64,000 nt of DNA, from assembly GCF_019443445.1 (NCBI RefSeq), contig NZ_CP080378.1:4216001-4280000 (forward strand), read 5' to 3'. The stretch comes from Massilia sp. PAMC28688 (GTDB lineage Bacteria; Pseudomonadota; Gammaproteobacteria; Burkholderiales; Burkholderiaceae_D). The translations under genes and the position numbers were made by a program. The notes beneath the pieces were generated by a model. That model was not told the origin of the DNA. It searched no databases and saw only the letters and a program-made list of their open reading frames with translations. Below, in pieces: positions 53,486 through 60,755 of the stretch (position 1 is its first letter; every line of letters begins with the position of its first letter).

Positions 53486-54826
53486 TTAGAAGCCCTCGGG
53501 ATAGGTCTCCGGTATATCGGCACTGACATCCGGCGTGGCAGGCAAGGGCGTCAGGGCGGTGGTGTGGTCGATTTGGATTACGGCGTCAAACTGGTCATGC
53601 ATGCAGGCATCGAAGTAGTGACTGGCGCGCTCCGTTTCTGGCCTGTAAATCACGCCGATGGCTCGTTGCAGACGCCGCCGTTGTAACATTTTCGTAGCCG
53701 CGCTGCCACAGGTCAGCGGCAGGAAGTAATTACCTTCTTTCGCCTCATGCAAGAGGGCTTCATAACTGCCCGGCAGGGCCGGCACGATATCCTTGCGCTG
53801 CGCGGGTCCGTCCCATTGCGACGCAGCCATGACCTGGCCGTCGTAGGTGGAAAAGCCAATCAGGCGCGCCTGGCCGGGATAGCGCTCCCGTACCAGCTGT
53901 CCCAGGTTCCATTCACCGAGCTCGCCCATGTGCGTGGCTCGCGCATCGCCCAGGTGCGAGTTGTGCGCCCATACCACAATTCGGGCGGGTTGGCCCGTGA
54001 CGGACGCCAGGTGCTGTGCCAGGTCGTCGAGCGTATCGGCCATGTGCTTGTCGCGCAGGTTCCAGGACGACACGCGGCCCCGGAACATGGTCCGGTAATA
54101 TTCTTCGGCATTCTTGATCAGCCGGGCGTTTTGCTTGGCATCGAAAAATGCATCCTGAGCGTCCTTCCCCCGGCCGGCATAGGTTTCCTGTCGCCGCATC
54201 AGCTTGTTGAGCATGGTCCGCACCGCATCCTGGCAGGAGGCGCTCAGACCCAGGCCGGCAGCATAGCCGTAAGCCTGGGTATCCGAGCCGTGCTGGTCGA
54301 AACAGGCAAAATACGCGCGGGCGTCGTGGGCGGCTATGGGGTCAACCTGTTGCAGATAGTCCAGCACTTCGCCCATGGATGCATGGAGACTGTACAGGTC
54401 GAGTCCATAGACGCCGGCCTGGGCGTGCCAGGGGCGCCCGGCATTGTAGTGGCGCAGCCATTCGACACACTTGAGCACGGCGCTGTTGCGCCACATCCAT
54501 TGCGGAAAGCGCTGAAAGCCGGCCAGGGCAGCGGCCGCGCTCGCGTCATCGGACTGGCCGCGCACAAAGCGGTTCACCCGGTATGCATCCGGCCAGTCGG
54601 CCTCGACAGCGACCGCGTGAAAGCCTTTTTCTGCGATGAGGCGGGCACTGATGCGCGCCCGTTCCGCATAAAACTCTTCCGTGCCATGGGTCGCTTCTCC
54701 CAGCAGGACAAAGCGGGCCTCGCCGATCAGATCAAGCAGGCCATCATAGTCGCTGTCGGCACCCGTGATCGGGCTGGCCGCGGCGGCGATGGCATTGCGG
54801 GATTCCTGGTCAGTCACGCCGAACAT
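53486..54826 (-). CDS. Erythromycin-esterase-family hydrolase
   Basis: A 446-residue EreA/EreB-like protein. Family marks: 'FVLLGEATHGTEEFYAERARI', 'VEADWPDAYRVNRFVRG', 'VWAHNSHLGDARATHM' with the conserved histidines and glutamates. True macrolide esterases are a minor part of the family, so macrolide resistance cannot be claimed. ATG 54826 lies two bases after the stop of the small upstream gene, so re-initiation probably drives its translation. Part of an operon with the phosphoribosyltransferase gene. Confidence 0.88.
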   Translation of the reverse strand: MFGVTDQESRNAIAAAASPITGADSDYDGLLDLIGEARFVLLGEATHGTEEFYAERARISARLIAEKGFHAVAVEADWPDAYRVNRFVRGQSDDASAAAALAGFQRFPQWMWRNSAVLKCVEWLRHYNAGRPWHAQAGVYGLDLYSLHASMGEVLDYLQQVDPIAAHDARAYFACFDQHGSDTQAYGYAAGLGLSASCQDAVRTMLNKLMRRQETYAGRGKDAQDAFFDAKQNARLIKNAEEYYRTMFRGRVSSWNLRDKHMADTLDDLAQHLASVTGQPARIVVWAHNSHLGDARATHMGELGEWNLGQLVRERYPGQARLIGFSTYDGQVMAASQWDGPAQRKDIVPALPGSYEALLHEAKEGNYFLPLTCGSAATKMLQRRRLQRAIGVIYRPETERASHYFDACMHDQFDAVIQIDHTTALTPLPATPDVSADIPETYPEGF

Positions 54827-54828
54827 GA

Positions 54829-55098
54829 TCAGTGGGGGAAGGTGTGGCGGACCGCCTGGCCTGGCCGCGATGGCGGGTGGCGCAGCCATTTAGCCAGCTG
54901 CTTCATGTGGCCCAGGTCATCTTCAAGCTGATGACGCGAATTCCCTTGCCACAGGCAGGCAAGCGCATGACAGTGCGTGCGGGCGGGCAAGCTGCCGGAC
55001 ACGCGTACCATCACCTTGGTACCGTTGCGAAAGGGCGCAGGTTCGCCACGCCACGCCACTTTCTGCAAGCCCTTATTGCTGTCATGTGCCTGTTCCAT
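54829..55098 (-). CDS. Small protein of the phosphoribosyltransferase-esterase operon
   Basis: An 89-residue basic protein with a good site (GAGGGG) before ATG 55098. It lies 31 bp from the phosphoribosyltransferase stop and two bases before the esterase start. No family recognised; 'TKVMVRVSGSL' could be a strand pair, and 'HQLEDDLGHMKQLAKWL' an amphipathic helix. Confidence 0.6.
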   Translation of the reverse strand: MEQAHDSNKGLQKVAWRGEPAPFRNGTKVMVRVSGSLPARTHCHALACLWQGNSRHQLEDDLGHMKQLAKWLRHPPSRPGQAVRHTFPH

Positions 55099-55129
55099 CA
55101 AGCGCCCCTCGCTGTGTACGGCTGGTGTT

Positions 55130-55837
55130 TCAGGCCGCCTGGCCCTGATCCTGATGCCGCCAGGCCTGCTCAAGCAGCCGGGCAACCTCCTCATCGCTGG
55201 TCTGATCGAAGCGCTGATACCACTGTCCCACGGCGCGAAAGCGCGGCGGTTGCAGGGGACACACGAGCGCGTCTGCCTCGCGCGCCAGCGCGGCGCAGGT
55301 GTCAGGTGCCCCTACGGGCGCCGCAAGGATGAGCCTGGCGGGATGGCCCGCCCGCGCGACCTCGCATGCCGCGCGCATGCTGGAACCGGTGGCAATGCCG
55401 TCGTCGACCAGAATGACCGTGCGTCCGGCCAGCTGCGGCGGTGGGCGCTGGCCACGGTACAGGCGTTCGCGCCTGTGCAGCTCGTGGAGTGCCGCCGCAC
55501 ACAGGGCGTCAAGACGCTCGGGCGGGATCTGGCGGTCATTGATGATGTCGCGCTGCAAGACCCTGACCCCGTCGCTGCCGATGGCGCCGATCGCGTATTC
55601 CTCGTGCCCCGGCATGCCCACTTTGCGCACCACCATGATGTCGAGCGGCAGCTTCAGTTCGCTGGCGACGGCAAAGGCCACAGGCACGCCCCCGCGCGGC
55701 AAGGCCAGCACAAGGGCGTCAGGCCCCGGCGTGATGGCACGCAGGGCGCGTGCGAGCTGGCGGCCGGCGTGGGCGCGATGCTTGTAAGGCGTGGTCCCGC
55801 CCATGGATGCACGGGGGGCGGAGTGAGGTAATTGCAT
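55130..55837 (-). CDS. Phosphoribosyltransferase-domain protein
   Basis: A 235-residue type I phosphoribosyltransferase fold with the PRPP motif VILVDDGIATGSS and 'ALPRGGVPVAFAVASELKLPLDIMVVRKVG'. ATG 55837 has GAGGGA upstream. This group often stands beside erythromycin esterase and dienelactone-hydrolase genes; the acceptor base is unknown. It is the first recognisable gene of the operon running to 53486. Confidence 0.87.
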   Translation of the reverse strand: MQLPHSAPRASMGGTTPYKHRAHAGRQLARALRAITPGPDALVLALPRGGVPVAFAVASELKLPLDIMVVRKVGMPGHEEYAIGAIGSDGVRVLQRDIINDRQIPPERLDALCAAALHELHRRERLYRGQRPPPQLAGRTVILVDDGIATGSSMRAACEVARAGHPARLILAAPVGAPDTCAALAREADALVCPLQPPRFRAVGQWYQRFDQTSDEEVARLLEQAWRHQDQGQAA

Positions 55838-55844
55838 GAGTCCC

Positions 55845-56006
55845 TCACTCAATGGCACATGGCGCGGCCACGCCGACATGCCTGCTGGACAGGGTGAGAG
55901 TGGGAATGCCGCCGGGCACTAGTGGGGCAAAGTGGCCGGACGACGCCGCAACAGCGCGGGAACAAGGGCCCGCCGGCGCCGAACAATACCGCTGAATGAT
56001 GTTCAT
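55845..56006 (-). CDS. Possible leader peptide ahead of the phosphoribosyltransferase
   Basis: A 53-codon frame (starts MNIIQRYC) with GAGGCACTC before ATG 56006, nearly the same leader as the following gene (GAGGGACTC), and a stop 8 bp before that gene's ATG. The peptide is Ala/Pro/Gly-rich with no domain. It could be a translated leader or a chance frame. Confidence 0.35.
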   Translation of the reverse strand: MNIIQRYCSAPAGPCSRAVAASSGHFAPLVPGGIPTLTLSSRHVGVAAPCAIE

Positions 56007-56204
56007 GAGTGCCTCGCTTGCGATGTTATCAAACCCGGAAAAGCGCTTGCGCACTTCCCTTTATAAACGCGGTGCCGCGTGATTTCAAGCGGCGCACGCT
56101 TCACGGGGCCTGGTCCTGCCCGCACTTTGAGCGCGCGCAGGGCAGCCATGCAAGCGCGGGAACTTTGACCTTGCCCGTGGCTCTGATGCTGTGGGAGGAA
56201 TGCC

Positions 56205-56783
56205 ATGAGCGAAACAGTCTTGCGTCACTGGTGGCTGCTGGCACTGCGTGGAGCCATTGCAATCGTGTTCGGGGTGCTGGCCATTGCCTGGCCTGCCATA
56301 ACCCTGCTTACCCTGGCCACGCTGTTCGCCGCGTTCGCCCTGCTGGCCGGCGCCGTCTGGACCTTTGGCGCCGTGGCCAATAGAGCTGAGGACCGGCGCT
56401 GGTGGGTGATGCTGGTGCTGGGACTGTTCAGCATGGGTGCAGGCGTCCTGGCGGCGCTGGACCCGGCCCTGACCACATTGGCGCTGGTGCTGGTCATGGG
56501 CGCCAATGCGCTGGTGTCGGGCGTGATTGACATCGTGGTGGCGGTGCGGGTGCGCCGCTTCCTCAAGGGCGAGTGGCTGCTCGCGCTCAGCGGCATTGTC
56601 GCCATCGTGTTCGGCGTCGTGGTCCTGTTGTTTCCTGCCGGCGCAGGTGCCCTGGCGCTGGCCGTCATGACCGGGTTCTACGCCTTGATCACAGGGGTGC
56701 TGCTGATGGTGCTGGCCTGGCAGGTGCGTGCCTGGTCACGCCTGAGCGGTGGGCGCAGCAGCCCGCCGGCGGGCGCAGCCTGA
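56205..56783 (+). CDS. HdeD-like (DUF308) membrane protein
   Basis: A 192-residue protein with six membrane helices in repeated DUF308 units ('RGAIAIVFGVLAIAWPAITLLTLATLFAAFALLAG' and 'SGIVAIVFGVVVLLFPAGAG'). GGAGGAATGCC precedes ATG 56205. Related HdeD protects E. coli against acid at high cell density; the function here is inferred only from family. Convergent with the S-formylglutathione hydrolase gene. Confidence 0.9.
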   Translation: MSETVLRHWWLLALRGAIAIVFGVLAIAWPAITLLTLATLFAAFALLAGAVWTFGAVANRAEDRRWWVMLVLGLFSMGAGVLAALDPALTTLALVLVMGANALVSGVIDIVVAVRVRRFLKGEWLLALSGIVAIVFGVVVLLFPAGAGALALAVMTGFYALITGVLLMVLAWQVRAWSRLSGGRSSPPAGAA

Positions 56784-56790
56784 AATTTTC

Positions 56791-57630
56791 TCAACCGAGG
56801 CGGTCGCGGTGAAATTGCAGGTGGTCGTCAATGAAGCTGTTGATGAAGTAATAGCCATGATCGTACGCATCATGGCGGCGCAGTGTCAACGCCTGGCCAG
56901 CCTGCTCGCACGCCTGTTCAAAGCGTTCCGGGTGGAGTTGCTCGGCCAGGAACTTGTCGGACAATCCCTGGTCAATCAGGATGCCCTCGGGGAAAGGATT
57001 GGCGCTGGCAGCCATGAGGGCGGTCGCGTCGTAGCGGGACCACGCAGCCTGGTCGGCGCCCAGGTAGCCGGTAAAGGCCTTGATGCCCCACGGGCAGTGC
57101 GAGGGCGCCGCAATGGGGGCAAAGGCCGACACCGAGCGAAACAGGTCGGGACGGCGCAGGGCATGAACCAGGGCGCCGTGTCCGCCCATGGAATGGCCAA
57201 AGACGCCGATGCGCGACGCATCCGCTTTCAGTTCGGCCACGGCCAGGGCGCGCAATTCGAGCAGGTAGCTGTCCATGCGGTAATGCTGACGCCACGGAGT
57301 TTCGGTGGCGTCAAGGTAAAAACCGGCACCGACGCCAAAGTCCCAGGCCGCGCTTTCGTTGGCAATCGCGGCGCCGCGTGGACTGGTGTCGGGCGCGATG
57401 AGCATCAGGCCCAGCCGCGCTGCCATGCGCTGGGCCCCGGCCTTGGTGGGGAAAGTTTCCTCATTACAGGTCAGACCCGCCAGGTAGAACAGGGTTGGCC
57501 GCAAGGCGGCGCCGTTTTCGGGCGGGGTGAACACGGAAAAGCGCATCGGCAAGCCAATGGCGCGCGAGGCATGGCGGTAAAAGCGTTGCGTGCCGCCGTG
57601 GCAGGCGTGTTCACTGATCAGTTCAAGCAT
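56791..57630 (-). CDS. fghA: S-formylglutathione hydrolase
   Basis: A 279-residue esterase-D-type alpha/beta hydrolase with nucleophile S147 (FGHSMGGHGA), 'LFYLAGLTCNEETFPTKAGAQRMAA' and 'DHGYYFINSFIDDHL', the full family pattern and length. It hydrolyses S-formylglutathione in glutathione-dependent formaldehyde detoxification. The usual partner, glutathione-dependent formaldehyde dehydrogenase, is not adjacent. Confidence 0.93.
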   Translation of the reverse strand: MLELISEHACHGGTQRFYRHASRAIGLPMRFSVFTPPENGAALRPTLFYLAGLTCNEETFPTKAGAQRMAARLGLMLIAPDTSPRGAAIANESAAWDFGVGAGFYLDATETPWRQHYRMDSYLLELRALAVAELKADASRIGVFGHSMGGHGALVHALRRPDLFRSVSAFAPIAAPSHCPWGIKAFTGYLGADQAAWSRYDATALMAASANPFPEGILIDQGLSDKFLAEQLHPERFEQACEQAGQALTLRRHDAYDHGYYFINSFIDDHLQFHRDRLG

Positions 57631-57818
57631 GAAGGTTCCTTCGGTAACAGGTATCAGGTATCAGGCATCAGGTGCTGAGTATTCAGTGCCGTGCTGTCGT
57701 GGTCAGGGCCCGCTGCTGGGGCACGTGGCGCATCAGTATGACGGGCGCCACCTTGCTTGCCAAGGGCCTGCGGCAAGCGTGCGTCTCCCAGCGGTCCGGG
57801 CCCGCACCGGCGGCAGCG

Positions 57819-58379
57819 TCAAGGCGCCGTTTCGCCAAGGCTGGCGCTGACCACCCGTTCGATTTCGTCGAAATCGTTACTGCTTGCCATGAGCTGATGC
57901 GCAATGAGCGTATAGCGCGCCCGTACTTCCAGTTCGCGCGGTGTCTGCTGGCCCGGCAGACGGTAAGCGTCGGGCACCTGCCCGACCGGTGCCATGGTGA
58001 GCACCTGGGTATGGCTAGACCAGGCCCCGACCCGCACTCCGGCATACAGGAGCTTGGCTTGCAAGGGGGGGCAGCCTCCCGCCAGGCAGGCAAAATAAAA
58101 CATGGCATCGGCTTCCCGGCGCAGCACGCCTTCCTTGCCAACTGCTGCGTCATGGACCACGGCGGCGCGCCGGTAGCGGCCCGTGTAGGGGCTGCCAACT
58201 GACGACCATAGCGTGCGTGGAATGCTGGCGCCATTGACGATGGTTCCCGCGGGAACATCCCAGCGCCGCCCGGCCGGATCGAGATACCAGAAGTCTTCCA
58301 GAACCCGCATGTCGCGGTCGTTTCCGTTTTCATCGAGCCATTCGGTCTTGGGATTGCCCGAAAATGTGCCATTGCTCAT
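57819..58379 (-). CDS. DUF1353-family protein
   Basis: A 186-residue protein with GGAGGAAGAGCG before ATG 58379. The DUF1353 pattern is clear: 'FWYLDPAGRRWDVPAGTIVNGASIPRTLW' and 'AAVVHDAAVGKEGVLRREADAMFYFACL'. The family is often phage-linked and its biochemical role is unknown. Transcribed after the chromate-transporter pair; the 189-bp gap to fghA holds a short AGGTATC-type repeat (57651-57675) and no gene. Confidence 0.85.
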   Translation of the reverse strand: MSNGTFSGNPKTEWLDENGNDRDMRVLEDFWYLDPAGRRWDVPAGTIVNGASIPRTLWSSVGSPYTGRYRRAAVVHDAAVGKEGVLRREADAMFYFACLAGGCPPLQAKLLYAGVRVGAWSSHTQVLTMAPVGQVPDAYRLPGQQTPRELEVRARYTLIAHQLMASSNDFDEIERVVSASLGETAP

Positions 58380-58419
58380 CGCTCTTCCTCCAGTATGCGT
58401 TGCGCCCGCTGTCCGGGCC

Positions 58420-58998
58420 TTACACGAGCTGCAGCCAGCCCAGCACGGCGCCGGCGGCCAGCACCCACAAGATATGCAGCCGTGTGCGCCAAAGTACAAG
58501 CGCACTGATGACTGCCAGCAGCCACAGGGGCCAGTCGTCCATCCGGCCCGCGGCGCTGCCCAGGATCCAGCTGGTGGCGAACATGAGCGCAATGACCACC
58601 GGCGCCATACCGAGTTTGAAGGCGCGTACCGCCCGCAGGTCCCGGTTGCGGTGAGCCAAGCGCGCCGCGTTATACGTCAGTATGGTCGATGGCAGCAAGA
58701 TCCCGCCCATGGTGATGGCCACGCCGAGCACTGCTGCACTGAAGCTTCCGGTATTCATGCCCACGTGCCAGCCCATCAAAGCGACGAACAGCACATTGGG
58801 ACCAGGCGCGGCTTGGGCGAGGGCAATGGACTCGCTGAACTGGACCTGGCTGAGGTAATGATGTTCCTGCACCAGGAAGCGGTGCATGTCGGGCGACGTG
58901 GAAATGGCACCGCCCACGGACAGCAGCGACAGCATCATGAACTGCATGAGCAGGGCCAGCCAGTCGGCACTGCCCAGTACCAGCAAGGGGGCCGTCAT
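58420..58998 (-). CDS. Chromate transporter, second short subunit
   Basis: A 192-residue CHR-family protein with five to six membrane helices and 'SESIALAQAAPGPNVLFVALMGWHVG', the half-length CHR signature. Its start overlaps the stop of the first subunit (ATGA). The pair is thought to form an inverted heterodimer exporting chromate with proton exchange. Position of start set by the overlap. Confidence 0.88.
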   Translation of the reverse strand: MTAPLLVLGSADWLALLMQFMMLSLLSVGGAISTSPDMHRFLVQEHHYLSQVQFSESIALAQAAPGPNVLFVALMGWHVGMNTGSFSAAVLGVAITMGGILLPSTILTYNAARLAHRNRDLRAVRAFKLGMAPVVIALMFATSWILGSAAGRMDDWPLWLLAVISALVLWRTRLHILWVLAAGAVLGWLQLV

Positions 58999-59573
58999 GA
59001 CCGCAGGCGCCGGTAACACAGCACGCAGGCACATGCTCCGGCGATGGGCAGCACATGCAGGAGCGGTACCCGCAGCAGTGCCACCAGGACAAACACCATG
59101 AGCGCCAGGGCCACGCACCAGGCCAGCGGCATGGGGTTGCGCGCCAGCGCTGCGGACAGGCGCAAGGCGGAGGCGGCGAACATGCCGGCCGCGGCTGCGG
59201 CCATGCCGCGGAACGCACCGGCCACGCCGGGATGGTCGCCGATGCGGGCGTGCAGCAAGGCGAGGCACAGGACGAGCAGCAAAGGCACCAGCAGCATGCC
59301 CGCCAGCGCAGCGATGGCGCCGCGCAGGCCGAAATGGCGGCCCCCGATCATCATGGACAGGTTGACGACGTTCGGTCCCGGCATCACCTGTGCCACGGCC
59401 CAGTCTTCCAGGAATTCGTCCTGGGTCAGCCATTGCTTGCGCTCGACCAGCTCACGCTGCACGATCGCCACGACCCCGCCAAAACCCTGCAAGGCCAGCA
59501 GGGTGAAGGAAATGAACAGCTCGGATGGTGAACGGGGCTGGCGAAGGGCGTTGGCGGTGGCGGGCGCGGTCAT
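58995..59573 (-). CDS. Chromate transporter, first short subunit
   Basis: A 192-residue CHR-family protein with the first-half signature 'FTLLALQGFGGVVAIVQRELVERKQWLTQDEFLEDWAVAQVMPGPNVVNLSMMIG'. AGGG lies ahead of ATG 59573. It is the same length as its partner and shares a transcript with it. Confidence 0.9.
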   Translation of the reverse strand: MTAPATANALRQPRSPSELFISFTLLALQGFGGVVAIVQRELVERKQWLTQDEFLEDWAVAQVMPGPNVVNLSMMIGGRHFGLRGAIAALAGMLLVPLLLVLCLALLHARIGDHPGVAGAFRGMAAAAAGMFAASALRLSAALARNPMPLAWCVALALMVFVLVALLRVPLLHVLPIAGACACVLCYRRLRS

Positions 59574-59616
59574 GCCCTGATTATGTCCCCGGGCTGGCGC
59601 CCTGTAAATGCCGGCC

Positions 59617-59793
59617 TTAGCCGCCGCCGATGCCCCGCATGACGCGTCCGCTTCCTTCACAGGCGGGGCAGGGCGCGCCACTGGCGAGTGTTCCCTTGCC
59701 GCTGCACTGGTCGCAAATATCCTCGGCCGCGCCTGGCGTGCCCGGCGCTGCCTCGTCCCCCGGCTTGAGAGGCGGGTCGCTGTTGATAGCCAT
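59617..59793 (-). CDS. 58-residue CxxCxGxG zinc-finger protein
   Basis: A short gene starting at ATG 59793 (MAINSDPPLKPGDEAAPGTP). Residues 27-30 (CDQCSGKG) and 42-49 (CPACEGSG) form one complete DnaJ-type zinc-binding module, and the tail is RGIGGG. It may act as a small zinc-binding accessory, like the many free-standing CxxCxGxG proteins of Burkholderiales. Ribosome site weak. Confidence 0.7.
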   Translation of the reverse strand: MAINSDPPLKPGDEAAPGTPGAAEDICDQCSGKGTLASGAPCPACEGSGRVMRGIGGG

Positions 59794-59970
59794 GATCTGC
59801 TCGCTTCGATGTGATGTAGTGCCTCCTATTGTAGGCAGGCTCCTTGTTCAATGACGTTCGATTCCACCGGGCAAAGACACACACTTTATTCTCACACTGA
59901 TGGAAACCTGATATTGACTTCGCCGGGTTTTGGGAGATACTCGGAATGCATAAATTTCGTTCCCTTCAGC

Positions 59971-60000
59971 ATGTCCCATGATGTCCCATGATGTCCCATG
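59971..60000. repeat. Triplicated ATGTCCCATG decamer
   Basis: Three exact copies of ATGTCCCATG end to end, 20 bases upstream of the small gene at 60021. Each unit ends in the CATG/ATG overlap, producing repeated spurious ATG codons. Confidence 0.8.
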
Positions 60001-60020
60001 ATGAGTTAAGGAATCGCAAT

Positions 60021-60260
60021 ATGACTACTACCCCTCCTGGAAGTCCACTTTGCCCGGGCCGCCCGGCGAGCCAGCCGCGCCGCGATGAGCGCCAGCGCGA
60101 CATTATCGACCATGCCGTGGCCGTGCAGGCCAGCTGGAACACGGTGGCCGCGATTGAATACCTGAAATCGAACGGGGTGGACCCTTCTCTGATAGAACGC
60201 GTGTTGCTCGAGCCCGCGCGCCGCCGCCCCGCACAACACAGGCGTGCCATGCCAGCCTGA
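60021..60260 (+). CDS. Small conserved-looking hypothetical protein
   Basis: A 79-residue protein with AAGGA eight bases before ATG 60021. A proline-rich N-terminus is followed by two helices (DIIDHAVAVQASWNTVAAIEYLKSNGV and DPSLIERVLLEPARR). It could be a small adapter-like helical protein. No family assigned. The following 495 bp have no gene. Confidence 0.55.
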   Translation: MTTTPPGSPLCPGRPASQPRRDERQRDIIDHAVAVQASWNTVAAIEYLKSNGVDPSLIERVLLEPARRRPAQHRRAMPA

Positions 60261-60453
60261 TGCATCAGCAGATATGGTTCCAGGCCACGCTGTCGCAGGA
60301 ATGGCGCACGTTCCGAGTCGGCCAGCGAGATTGTTGTCAGTCTTGCATGACATGTATGGCTTTCCGGAACCGTTTCCGCGCCACCTTATGCACAAATTGG
60401 ACCTGTAGGAAAAATCCTAGAATTTTTTTCGCGCTGCCGTCTTGACTTTGCAA

Positions 60454-60568
60454 GTCACTGATTTTAAACGACAAAAAATCTGCCTTCAGAACGGGCATTT
60501 TGTTGAAACCCGCATCAATGCTGGCTTCCTCGCTGTCAAGGGGCGCTTATCCACAAAGATATCCACAG
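60454..60568 (+). repeat. DnaA-box-bearing intergenic element, copy 1
   Basis: A 115-bp segment upstream of the helicase gene recurs at 63876 with obvious but diverged identity (for example GCATTTTGTTGAAACCCGC against GCATTTTGTCGAAACCCGC). TTATCCACA at 60547 and ATATCCACA at 60559 are 12 bases apart, and TGTGGATAT lies inverted at 60573, just beyond the repeat. No promoter could be assigned with confidence in 60261-60755. Confidence 0.75.
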
Positions 60569-60755
60569 CGAATGTGGATATCGCAAAAACTCCTTACAAA
60601 TCGGCCACTTAGCGCCGAAATTGTAATGCTCTTGCAATAAATGGGGTGTACATACGCGCTGCCAAAGCGATGCTTGTCTGCGCGCCTGGTCTTATTATCC
60701 TTGCTTTGTACTACTGTGTAAATGTACAGTTGTATTATTTTTCGAGTGTACCTGC

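Noticed and set aside
53486..54826. Macrolide resistance gene
   Set aside because: Family membership only; most Ere-like proteins of environmental bacteria do not act on macrolides, and the operon partners suggest another role.
60260..60445. 61-residue frame after the small helical protein
   Set aside because: No ribosome site and no conserved pattern; it lies in a stretch leading into the DnaA-box element.
60547..60581. DnaA boxes as chromosomal origin
   Set aside because: No dnaA, dnaN, gyrB or rpmH, no AT-rich unwinding stretch of origin type, and a second similar element lies only 3.4 kb away.
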